Assembly (NCBI GenBank): GCA_012514415.1
Contig: JAAZAH010000255.1
Coordinates: 1 to 7,829, forward strand
DNA: 7,829 bases
Direction of reading: 5' to 3'
Source of the DNA: Sandaracinaceae bacterium
Lineage (GTDB): Bacteria; Myxococcota_A; Polyangia; Polyangiales; Houyiibacteriaceae
Position numbers and translations under genes: made by a program. Under the pieces are notes generated by a model. The model was given only the letters and a program-made list of their open reading frames with translations, ran no database searches and was not told the DNA's origin. Shown piece by piece: positions 1-6,040 of this stretch. How positions within the stretch are numbered: the stretch's first letter is position 1; each line of letters opens with the position of its first letter.

Positions 1-1
1 G

Positions 2-775
2 CTCCCCATCTTCAACGCGCGCCTCGCCGAGGGACTCCAACAGCTCGCCAAGCTCTTCCTCTTTGTCCAAGTCCGCGATCCCGAAACGCGCCGGAAGCTC
101 ACTCCCGATTACACCATCGGATGTAAGCGTGTCCTCATCTCCAACGAATATTATCCGACCTTCAATCGGGAGAACGTCGATCTTGTCACTGACAAGATCC
201 GCGAGTTTCGTGAAAACTCCATCGTCATGGAGAGTGGGAAGGAAATCCCGGCCGACTGCGTCATCCTTGGCACGGGCTTCCTTACCGATCCGCGCTCGTA
301 CCTCGGAAATTTTGAGATCCGTGGCCGCGATGGCCTGCTCCTCCTCGATGCTTGGCGCGATCTCCCCGAGGCCTATCTCGGCATCACCGTCCCGCGCTTC
401 CCCAACATGTTCCAGCTCATCGGACCCAACAGCGGACTCGGACACAACTCGATGATCTTCATGATCGAGGCGCAGGTGCATTACATCCTTCGAGCGATCG
501 AGGCGATGCGCGCACGCGGGGCCGATAGCGTCGAGATTAGCGAAGCTGCGACCAAACGCTTCGGCGAGGAGGTCGAAGAAGCGCTCAAGGGGACGGTTTG
601 GGCGTCCGGCTGCGTGAGCTGGTATCAAGAAGCCGGTGGCGGACGAAATATCGCGATCTGGCCCTATTCGACGATTCGCTATTGGTGGAGGACGAGGCGA
701 ATCAACCCGGCCGATCACATCTTCTCAAAGGCGTCGGTGCGCACGCCGGTCGAAGCCGCCGCGGCCGTGAGCTGA
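2..775 (+). CDS. Baeyer-Villiger-type flavin monooxygenase (C-terminal part; 5' end outside window)
   Basis: The reading frame is open from base 2 to TGA at 773-775 and gives 257 residues; the N-terminus lies outside the window. The segment matches the C-terminal half of class B flavin monooxygenases, which use FAD and NADPH to insert one oxygen beside a ketone, giving an ester or lactone. Seen directly: the family block LTPDYTIGCKRVLISNEYY (about bases 98-154), the ATG-type strand DCVILGTGF (about 257-283), the block YLGITVPRFPNMF and then GPNSGLGHNSMIF (about 374-463), and a C-terminal CVSWY...WPYSTIRYWWRTRR region. The FAD and NADPH Rossmann motifs and the FxGxxxHxxxW fingerprint would lie upstream and cannot be checked. 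Given the downstream KshA-like and HsaC-like genes, a steroid ketone or its side chain is a plausible substrate, but that is inference. Family assignment is firm; the substrate is unknown. A hairpin terminator follows four bases after the stop. Confidence 0.92.
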   Translation, partial: LPIFNARLAEGLQQLAKLFLFVQVRDPETRRKLTPDYTIGCKRVLISNEYYPTFNRENVDLVTDKIREFRENSIVMESGKEIPADCVILGTGFLTDPRSYLGNFEIRGRDGLLLLDAWRDLPEAYLGITVPRFPNMFQLIGPNSGLGHNSMIFMIEAQVHYILRAIEAMRARGADSVEISEAATKRFGEEVEEALKGTVWASGCVSWYQEAGGGRNIAIWPYSTIRYWWRTRRINPADHIFSKASVRTPVEAAAAVS

Positions 776-778
776 GCG

Positions 779-797
779 AAAGCGCACGCTGCGCTTT
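779..797 (+). terminator. Probable intrinsic terminator of the flavin monooxygenase gene
   Basis: A perfect inverted repeat, AAAGCGCA (779-786) and TGCGCTTT (790-797), encloses a 3-base loop and begins four bases after the monooxygenase stop. The 3' arm ends in TTT, but no long T-run follows, so termination may be partial. It separates the monooxygenase from the following lipoprotein gene. Confidence 0.55.
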
Positions 798-837
798 AAA
801 GAGATCCTCGCTTCTCAGCGCGGTCTTTATCGTGGTA

Positions 838-882
838 GCACGGGCTCGATATCGAGAGTCCTCTTTTGAGATGAGCCCGTGC
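838..882 (+). promoter_or_regulatory. Perfect 10-bp inverted repeat covering the start codon of the lipoprotein gene
   Basis: GCACGGGCTC (838-847) and GAGCCCGTGC (873-882) are perfect reverse complements separated by 25 bases. The 3' arm contains the GTG start codon (879-881) and overlaps the weak GAG-type ribosome-binding sequence just upstream. In RNA this would be a stable stem hiding the start; in DNA it could instead be a protein-binding palindrome. The spacer holds a further 10-base palindrome, TCGATATCGA (846-855), which shares two bases with the left arm. No T-run follows, so it does not look like a terminator. That it regulates anything is inference. Confidence 0.5.
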
Positions 883-3086
883 ACCCCTACGCGAAGCGAA
901 CAAACCCTCTCCTCCTCGTCGCGCTCAGCTGCGCATTTTCGCTATGGGCGTGCGACGCCTCGCACGCTCCCGACGATGGCGGGGACGGCGACGTACCAGA
1001 TGCCGGGCCACGATGCCCCGATGATCGCGAGCGTTGTGAGAAGCCCCTTCGCTGCGCCGATTTACGCGCCACGGGCCAATGTGGCGAGTTTGAACGTTGT
1101 GAAGAGAACGAGGCGGAAGGCGCCCGCTGCCTCAAAGAGAGCTGCGCCGAGGGCTTTCGGTGGAGCAGCCTTTCGGATCGCTGCATCCCCTGTTTGACCG
1201 AGGGCTGCGAGGCCGAACCCACATGCGAGCCCGGCCAGCCCGGCTCTCTTAATTGCGGGGCGCATCGCCTCTGCCTCGAGGATGGAGACTTCGGTGAGTG
1301 CGGTGGCTGCGAGACGGGCTATGTCGACGTCGGCGGCCGCTGCCTTGAGCTCGCAACGTGCGGAGATGCGCGCTGCGCAGGCGATGAATATTGCGATCGC
1401 AGTCGCGAGCTCGGACCGCGCTGCGAGAAGCGTCCGTGCGACGATCCCGCAACGGCCGTAGGCAGTGACGGGCTCTGTAGCGTGAGATGTGAGATGCGCT
1501 GCGACGTCCCCGGAGCCACAGGGCATTATTGGCCTTTCGCGGCGAAGGACGATCGCTGCGTCTGCGCAACGCTCCCCGGCTATTTCTTCCATCGCTCCGA
1601 AGAGAGCGGAGGTGGAGGGGCGCTGTATGAATGCGATGCCGATGGCGACGGATGGGTCCGCGAGGAAGTCAGGAATCTCCTCGATGAAGACCCGCGCGAT
1701 CCCGCCATCGTCGCCAACGCCCGCTGCGTCATCCGCGAAGCTCACGCCGTAATGCTTATCAATGAATACGGGCAAAGCTCGCTCGTCGAGTCGTGCGAGG
1801 AGGGCCTACTTCAAGATCCTAGCGATGAAGGCGAGGATGCCTGCACCCCGCGTCCCTTCCGTCTTTTCGAAAGCAAGCGAAACGATGTGGAGGGAGAAGC
1901 CGGGCGCCTCGGAGAAGCGCCTCCTTCGACCTACGGCGGTCGACGCTTCCGTGCCGCGGAGCTGAACTCGCTCACCAAGGCATGTGTGAGCGCGCTGGGA
2001 GATTATGACGATGATGGCGTCCCGGATCTCGTCCAAGTGCAGCCATTCGAAAGCGCGCACGGCGACTTCGATGAGCTGACGCGACTTCGCGCATTTTCGC
2101 ATTTCGTTGAGCTCCACGAGACCTCTTGGGAGGAGCTCGTCTTTCCCGGCGATCCTTCTCCGTCTCCATCCATCCTCCCCGCGACAGTCAGCGGCATCCT
2201 CCGCATCAAAGAGCGCTCGCGCTGCGGCATCTTCCCGCTCGGCTATGGTCAGGACGCCGAATACAACCCCGAGGATGGCGCGAGCTATTGGCGCAACTGC
2301 CAGCGCCGTCGGCATCCGGATTTTGGCGACGACCCGAGCGTTCCCGGCTTTGATTTCGCGCGATTTTCCTGTGACTCGCCTTCGGGAAGCTGTCCCAAGC
2401 CTCCGCTCCCCGCGCATCCTACGCATCCGAGCTTCCCCAATCCCGCCGCCGAACTCCTACGCAATCATGGCCTCTGCGAGCTCGGTGCGGCCCCACCGGC
2501 CGATGGTTTTTGGCGCGGGATGGGGCACCACAGCCAGTTTCAATGCGTGAGAATCGTCGGCGAGGAAAACGAGGGCGGACGCCAAGATCGGTCCGTTTCG
2601 GATTTCGGTGAAAGCGGCAGCCTCGTCTTCAACGCATGCGTGATTTTCGATTGTGAGGATGCGGAGGGTTGCGCGGATTCGACCCCGCCATGGCGCGCGC
2701 CCGATCCCTTCGCTCCCCTGATTCAATGCACGCAAGATGCCGGGCTCGTCGAGGAAGGCGCCGTCGGCTGGGCCGCGTATCGCTATCGACCGTACGGACA
2801 CGTCGATACGAACGGTGCGCCTGTCGGCGACAGTGAATATTTGGGCGGGTGCATCAACGAGATCGCGGAGTATCCCGCACTCTGCCCCGTCCCGGAATTC
2901 AGCCGTTGCGAAGAGCCCGAAAGAGATGCCTTCGGCCGCTACCCCTGTCACGGCTGGGAGTCGCTCTTTTTGTGGGCCGACGATACTCCGGATGCGAACC
3001 GCTTCGAGCTCATGTGGGCGCCCGAACTCGGCGAGCCGATGAATGGAAGCGTGCTTAACCCGGCGAGCGAGCCGATCTGTACATGA
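879..3086 (+). CDS. Cys-rich secreted lipoprotein of unknown function, 735 aa
   Basis: Residues 1-25 form a lipoprotein signal: a short basic start, a Leu-rich core and the lipobox LWAC with Cys25 as the predicted lipidated residue. The mature start is an acidic Gly/Asp/Pro linker (about 26-45). Residues 46-252 contain 27 cysteines in irregular EGF-like spacing, suggesting a disulfide-rich exported module. Two Asp-rich loops resembling calcium-binding repeats follow: DADGDGW (253-259) and DYDDDGVPD (375-383). The remainder (to 735) keeps scattered cysteines and has no domain I recognise. The GTG start at 879 is the only workable one: an in-frame TGA lies at 867-869 and no later start precedes the signal peptide. 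The ribosome-binding site is weak and lies in a hairpin. The next gene begins 9 bases after the stop, implying co-transcription. Envelope location is well supported; function is unknown. Similar architectures occur in Myxococcota-type genomes (general knowledge, not searched). Confidence 0.85.
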   Translation: MHPYAKRTNPLLLVALSCAFSLWACDASHAPDDGGDGDVPDAGPRCPDDRERCEKPLRCADLRATGQCGEFERCEENEAEGARCLKESCAEGFRWSSLSDRCIPCLTEGCEAEPTCEPGQPGSLNCGAHRLCLEDGDFGECGGCETGYVDVGGRCLELATCGDARCAGDEYCDRSRELGPRCEKRPCDDPATAVGSDGLCSVRCEMRCDVPGATGHYWPFAAKDDRCVCATLPGYFFHRSEESGGGGALYECDADGDGWVREEVRNLLDEDPRDPAIVANARCVIREAHAVMLINEYGQSSLVESCEEGLLQDPSDEGEDACTPRPFRLFESKRNDVEGEAGRLGEAPPSTYGGRRFRAAELNSLTKACVSALGDYDDDGVPDLVQVQPFESAHGDFDELTRLRAFSHFVELHETSWEELVFPGDPSPSPSILPATVSGILRIKERSRCGIFPLGYGQDAEYNPEDGASYWRNCQRRRHPDFGDDPSVPGFDFARFSCDSPSGSCPKPPLPAHPTHPSFPNPAAELLRNHGLCELGAAPPADGFWRGMGHHSQFQCVRIVGEENEGGRQDRSVSDFGESGSLVFNACVIFDCEDAEGCADSTPPWRAPDPFAPLIQCTQDAGLVEEGAVGWAAYRYRPYGHVDTNGAPVGDSEYLGGCINEIAEYPALCPVPEFSRCEEPERDAFGRYPCHGWESLFLWADDTPDANRFELMWAPELGEPMNGSVLNPASEPICT

Positions 3087-3095
3087 GGCGAAAAA

Positions 3096-3806
3096 GTGAG
3101 TCCAAAGATGGAAAAGGTGCTTAAGACGGAGCTCGAACGCGAAAGACGGAAGCGTCGCCGGGCATGGCTTTTTGCCATCGCCGTCATCGCGATGAGCTGG
3201 GCTGGGCCCGCTCTCTCGATCACACAGGTCCCCTATATCTTCTCACCCAATACGCCCGCCCGCGCTTCCGAGATCAATGCGAACTTTGCAGCGCTCGCGA
3301 ACGCCATCGATTCGGTCGAGGCGATGGTCCAAGCTCGCCTGAGCGCGCTCGAGACGCGCCCCGATTTCGTGCCTGCGGGGACGATCGCCTTTTTTGCTAC
3401 CGCGATCTGCCCGGCCGGTTGGACGGCATACCAGCCGCTCGAAGGGCGCTATGTCGTCGGTGTAACTCAGGGCGGATCAACCGAAGAAGCGATGGGCATC
3501 GCGCTCTCCGATCTCGAAGATCGCGAGCATATCCACTCCATCTCGCACCGCCATGAGTGGAGCCACTACAACTCCGGCACGCGCACATGGTCTTCGTTCA
3601 AATCCGCAAATCTCGGAACATCACGGAGCCAGATCGTCGATTGGGGAAGCGGAATCGGAAACAACAGCGGGCGCTATCCTTTGGAGTATGAGGAGGGTGA
3701 GGGCTCACTCTATACGGGCGATCCGACCGTCGCTCAGAGCGGCGTGGCCAAAGCGAGCGACATCGCCCCCTACATCCAGCTCCTCGCCTGCCAGCGGCTT
3801 CCATAA
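3096..3806 (+). CDS. Secreted protein with a phage tail-collar-like domain, 236 aa
   Basis: The N-terminus has a very basic region (RERRKRRR, about 15-22), a hydrophobic core (24-36) and a likely signal peptidase site after ALS (39-41), so the protein is probably exported. Residues 50-70 carry the linker FSPNTPARASEINANFAAL, seen in bacterial surface proteins, followed by a short helix. Residues 91-124 (PAGTIAFFATAICPAGW, then LEGRYVVGV) resemble the tail-collar fold of phage fibres. An HxH-x3-HxH cluster (H145, H147, H151, H153) is typical of such domains. Cys105 and Cys232 could form a disulfide. GTG at 3096 is chosen because GAGG at 3085-3088 lies 7 bases upstream; ATG at 3108 is an in-frame alternative. 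It sits 9 bases after the lipoprotein gene and no phage genes surround it, so a cell-surface role with the lipoprotein is more likely than a virion part. Function unknown. Confidence 0.82.
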   Translation: MSPKMEKVLKTELERERRKRRRAWLFAIAVIAMSWAGPALSITQVPYIFSPNTPARASEINANFAALANAIDSVEAMVQARLSALETRPDFVPAGTIAFFATAICPAGWTAYQPLEGRYVVGVTQGGSTEEAMGIALSDLEDREHIHSISHRHEWSHYNSGTRTWSSFKSANLGTSRSQIVDWGSGIGNNSGRYPLEYEEGEGSLYTGDPTVAQSGVAKASDIAPYIQLLACQRLP

Positions 3807-3829
3807 AAGCGTCCGCGCTCGCGGCCTTT
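3806..3829 (+). terminator. Possible imperfect terminator hairpin after the collar-domain gene
   Basis: AAAG (3806-3809) can pair with CTTT (3826-3829), and CCGC (3813-3816) with GCGG (3821-3824), around a GCTC loop with small bulges between the stems. The location directly after the stop and the TTT end suit a terminator, but the stem is interrupted and the T-run short. Confidence 0.35.
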
Positions 3830-3855
3830 CATCCCATACGCGTGCGTTCCGCGAC

Positions 3856-3882
3856 GGACGGCGGCTGACGGCCGCTTCGTCC
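3856..3882 (+). repeat. Intergenic inverted repeat (10-bp stem with bulge)
   Basis: GGACGGCGGC (3856-3865) pairs with GCCGC (3871-3875) and CGTCC (3878-3882), leaving a TGACG loop and a TT bulge. It lies about 50 bases after the collar-domain gene and about 155 bases before the oxygenase promoter. It may be a second terminator or part of a structured RNA; the sequence does not decide. Confidence 0.45.
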
Positions 3883-3963
3883 ACCCGGCTCGAGGTGCGT
3901 GGCTGCTCGCGAGGCCCTGCGCGCTTCGCTCTCGCCCGCTCTGCTGCAGAATCTGCATCCAGC

Positions 3964-3993
3964 TGGCGCAGAGTCAGCGCACAAACTGCGCCA
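3964..3993 (+). repeat. Intergenic inverted repeat (perfect 8-bp arms)
   Basis: TGGCGCAG (3964-3971) and CTGCGCCA (3986-3993) are perfect reverse complements with a 14-base loop. The repeat lies about 55 bases upstream of the -10 box of the oxygenase operon, where an activator site would be possible. No known motif is recognised. The rest of 3807-4109, outside the separately listed elements, shows no convincing gene. Confidence 0.4.
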
Positions 3994-4035
3994 CACCCGG
4001 CCGCTCCGCGCTCAAAGCGCACGTTTCTCCTAGAA

Positions 4036-4051
4036 ATAGAACGTGTTCTAT
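4036..4051. promoter_or_regulatory. KstR-like TetR-family operator palindrome
   Basis: The 16-base sequence ATAGAACGTGTTCTAT is two perfect 7-base arms around a GT centre. Its core TAGAACGTGTTCTA (4037-4050) fits the consensus TnnAACnnGTTnnA described for KstR, the TetR-family repressor of cholesterol catabolism genes in mycobacteria, whose regulon includes kshA and the hsa genes. Here it overlaps the -10 box of a KshA-like/HsaC-like operon, where a bound repressor would block RNA polymerase. The palindrome and consensus match are seen directly; the identity of the regulator is inferred, since no TetR gene is in the window and other TetR regulators bind similar sites. Confidence 0.75.
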
Positions 4052-4054
4052 AAT
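4049..4054 (+). promoter_or_regulatory. -10 box of the oxygenase operon promoter
   Basis: TATAAT is a perfect sigma-70-type -10 hexamer in otherwise GC-rich DNA, 56 bases before the first oxygenase start. Transcription would begin near 4060-4062. No good -35 hexamer is found at the usual spacing (around 4025-4031 reads TTCTCCT), so the promoter may need an activator or rely on its -10 box. The first three bases lie inside the palindromic operator. Confidence 0.65.
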
Positions 4055-4076
4055 TGGCCCGGGCCTTGCTATTGCC

Positions 4077-4110
4077 TTGGGGTGCCCCCTTTTTACTCGA
4101 GGTGCCCCAA
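4077..4110 (+). promoter_or_regulatory. Leader inverted repeat covering the ribosome-binding site of the first oxygenase gene
   Basis: TTGGGG (4077-4082) is the reverse complement of CCCCAA (4105-4110). CC/GG (4085-4086 with 4101-4102) can add two pairs inside, after a TG/TG mismatch. The 3' arm spans the GAGGTG ribosome-binding sequence (4099-4104) and the first base of the ATG. The octamer GGTGCCCC also occurs as a direct repeat (4081-4088 and 4101-4108). The fold could lower translation initiation; this is inferred from pairing alone. Confidence 0.4.
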
Positions 4111-5093
4111 TGACCGAGAATCAACACGATCCGCTCGCCTCCTTCCCCGGCTTTCCCCGCGGTTGGTTCGTCATCCAATTTAGCGACGAACTCAAGCCGG
4201 GAGACGTGAAGCCGCTTCGCTATTTCGGCAAGGATCTCGTCCTCTTTCGGACGGAAAGCGGCCGCCCCGCGATCCTCGATGCTTATTGCCCGCATCTCGG
4301 CGCACATCTTGGCTACGGCGGTAAGATCAAGGGCGAAAGCATCGAATGTCCCTTTCACGCTTGGAGGTTTGATTGTGAGGGGAGCTGCGTCGATGTCCCT
4401 TACGCCAAGATGATCCCAAGAAAGGCCAAGATCGCTACGTGGCCCATCGAAGAGAAAAACGGGATGATCTACGTCTGGCACGACACCGACAGACACGGTC
4501 CGGATTGGGAGGTCCCCGAGATTGAAGAGTACTCCGAGGACAGATACTTAAAGTGGAACCATAGCGTCCTCGAGATCGCCACGCATCCTCGTGAGATCGT
4601 CGAAAACCTCGTAGATAAAGGCCATTTCCTGCCCGTCCACGGCACCAAAGCCGAAAAGTTCCGGAATGAGTATCATGGCCATATCGGCATCCAGTACAAC
4701 GAAGGGGTCGCCTATCCGCTCGGTGGAGGAGAGGATCATTATAAGCTGACGGCGACGTATTTCGGGCCGGCCTATATGGTCACCGAGATGAAGGGTGTGC
4801 TCGAAAGCATCATCATCAATGCGCACACTCCGATTGATGAGAGGAAGCTTCACCTCCGGTTCGCTGTCTCGCTCAAACATGATGGCGCCGTCGAGCGCAC
4901 TGAAAAATTCGTCGATCAATACATCGACAATCTGCGCCGTGGCTACCTCCAAGATGTCGCAATCTGGGAGAATAAGACCTTCCAGGAGCGCCCGATCCTT
5001 TGCGACGGCGATGGAGATATCGGCGGGCTCCGGCGTTGGTATCGCCAGTTTTACGCGCCGCGCGATCCGGTAGGGCGAGAGGCTGCGGAATGA
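4110..5093 (+). CDS. KshA-family Rieske oxygenase, 327 aa (first copy)
   Basis: This is the oxygenase subunit of a Rieske non-heme iron enzyme of the KshA/DAF-36 group, which act on steroid nuclei; KshA 9-alpha-hydroxylates 3-ketosteroids using electrons from a separate reductase. The N-terminal Rieske domain has C60-P-H62 and C80-P-F-H83 for the 2Fe-2S cluster, within AYCPHLGAHLGYGG and ECPFHAW. The catalytic domain has D169, H172 and H177 in the D-x2-H-x4-H motif (VDKGHFLPVHG), and D282 in QDVAIW as the probable third iron ligand. The ending CDGDGDIGGLRRWYRQFY is typical of the group. ATG at 4110 is chosen because GAGGTG (4099-4104) lies 5 bases upstream and the N-terminus then aligns with the second copy; the frame extends back to a TTG at 4077, but that has no ribosome-binding site. 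The stop overlaps the next start by 4 bases. Family is firm; the hydroxylated position is unknown. Confidence 0.92.
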   Translation: MTENQHDPLASFPGFPRGWFVIQFSDELKPGDVKPLRYFGKDLVLFRTESGRPAILDAYCPHLGAHLGYGGKIKGESIECPFHAWRFDCEGSCVDVPYAKMIPRKAKIATWPIEEKNGMIYVWHDTDRHGPDWEVPEIEEYSEDRYLKWNHSVLEIATHPREIVENLVDKGHFLPVHGTKAEKFRNEYHGHIGIQYNEGVAYPLGGGEDHYKLTATYFGPAYMVTEMKGVLESIIINAHTPIDERKLHLRFAVSLKHDGAVERTEKFVDQYIDNLRRGYLQDVAIWENKTFQERPILCDGDGDIGGLRRWYRQFYAPRDPVGREAAE

Positions 5094-5989
5094 CCCTTGG
5101 CGAACGCGAAATTCTCGGCCTCGCCTATCTCAGCTTCGAAGTGAGCGATCTCGCCGCCTGGGATCGCCTCTTGGTCGAGACGATCGGGCTTGAGCGCGGA
5201 AAGGACGCGCCGGATGGCGCCCTCACGTATCGCCTTGATGAAAACGCCGCACGCTTCTTCCTTAAGGAGGGGCGCGCCGACGATCTTGTCGCCTTGGGGT
5301 TCGAGGTCGCAAGTGACGAAGCCCTAAGTCGGCTCCTCGCGCGTCTCGAGCTGGCCAATGTCCGGAGTAAGGTGCTCCCGGGAGCGCCCCGTTTCGCCGA
5401 GACGCGGATGGAGATCCTTGAGCCGGGCGGTCTGCCCATCGAGCTTATCGCCGGCGCCGATCGGCTGGATCCACCGAAGCTGCCGCTCGTCCCGGGAGGC
5501 TTCAAAACCGGCGATTTCGGCCTCGGCCATATCGCGCTTCGCGCACGTTCTCTCGAGGAAAGTCGGCGTTTTTTCGAAGAGCTCCTCGACTTTGGGTTGA
5601 GCGATCGCATCGAATGCGAGCTTCTCGGCGGTTACCACGTCGACATCGCCTTCCTCCACGCCAATCGGCGCCACCATACGGTCGCGCTCGGCGAAGGCCT
5701 GCCCAAAGCGATCGTCCACTTCATGCTCGAGACGCGGACGCTCGAGGATCTGGGCCGGATCTACGATCGCGCCTTCGACCACGGCGTGCGGGTCACGAAA
5801 ACGCTCGGCCAACATCCAAACGATCGAATGCTCGGCTTTTACGCCCTCACGCCAAGCGGGATTCAATTCGAGATCGGCCACGGAGGCGTCGAGATCGATG
5901 AGCGCCGCTGGGAACCGAGCCTCTACCACGAGGTGAGCATCTTTGGGCATCGCTCCCCCCGAAGCTATCGCGATGTCCACTCCCGCTAA
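5090..5989 (+). CDS. Type I extradiol catechol dioxygenase, HsaC/BphC-like, 299 aa
   Basis: A two-domain vicinal-oxygen-chelate enzyme that cleaves a catechol ring beside its hydroxyls using Fe(II) and O2. Predicted iron ligands are H147 (GLGHIAL), H210 (AIVHFML) and E261 (QFEIGHGG). Residues 240-261 fit the extradiol dioxygenase signature ([GNTIV]-x-H-x(5,7)-[LIVMF]-Y-x(2)-[DENTA]-P-x-[GP]-x(2,3)-E), with H242 and Y251 as likely active-site residues. The RHHTVAL segment (194-200) supplies the conserved second-sphere histidine. The N-terminal domain (1-130) lacks the metal site, as usual. At 299 residues the length matches HsaC and BphC. ATG 5090 overlaps the upstream stop (ATGA) and follows GAGAGG (5077-5082) by 7 bases; the frame extends upstream to 5000 but without support. 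Between KshA-like genes, the likely substrate is an aromatised secosteroid catechol such as 3,4-DHSA (HsaC role). A biphenyl-type catechol cannot be excluded. Confidence 0.9.
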   Translation: MTLGEREILGLAYLSFEVSDLAAWDRLLVETIGLERGKDAPDGALTYRLDENAARFFLKEGRADDLVALGFEVASDEALSRLLARLELANVRSKVLPGAPRFAETRMEILEPGGLPIELIAGADRLDPPKLPLVPGGFKTGDFGLGHIALRARSLEESRRFFEELLDFGLSDRIECELLGGYHVDIAFLHANRRHHTVALGEGLPKAIVHFMLETRTLEDLGRIYDRAFDHGVRVTKTLGQHPNDRMLGFYALTPSGIQFEIGHGGVEIDERRWEPSLYHEVSIFGHRSPRSYRDVHSR

Positions 5990-6040
5990 CTCCCACCACG
6001 AACTTCGAAACGCTTCATGAATCAGAGCCAAGAGTCACCC

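Noticed and set aside
598..1197. 199-residue plus-strand frame spanning the end of the monooxygenase and start of the lipoprotein
   Set aside because: It overlaps two well-supported genes out of frame, crosses the terminator, and has low-complexity Arg/Ala/Ser composition.
1062..1775. 237-residue open frame on the minus strand inside the lipoprotein gene
   Set aside because: It is Ala-rich antisense of a GC-rich gene with no ribosome-binding site. The plus-strand frame has a lipobox, ordered cysteines and a full-length reading frame.
3096..3806. Prophage fragment, because of the tail-collar-like domain
   Set aside because: The protein has a signal peptide, which virion proteins lack, and no other phage gene is near. 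A host surface protein is the better reading.
4077..4109. Upstream TTG start for the first Rieske gene
   Set aside because: It has no ribosome-binding sequence, whereas ATG 4110 has GAGGTG at good spacing and aligns with the second copy.
3705..4496. 263-residue minus-strand frame across the intergenic region and the first Rieske gene
   Set aside because: It is antisense to conserved Rieske residues and would run through the promoter and palindrome; no family features appear in its product.
5000..5089. N-terminal extension of the extradiol dioxygenase
   Set aside because: It would lie within the conserved end of the Rieske gene and is Arg-rich frame shadow; ATG 5090 gives the usual family length and an ATGA overlap.
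6017..6040. ATG at 6017 as start of the second Rieske gene
   Set aside because: Not excluded, but no ribosome-binding site precedes it; ATG 6041 has AAGAG upstream and places all motif residues at the same numbers as the first copy.
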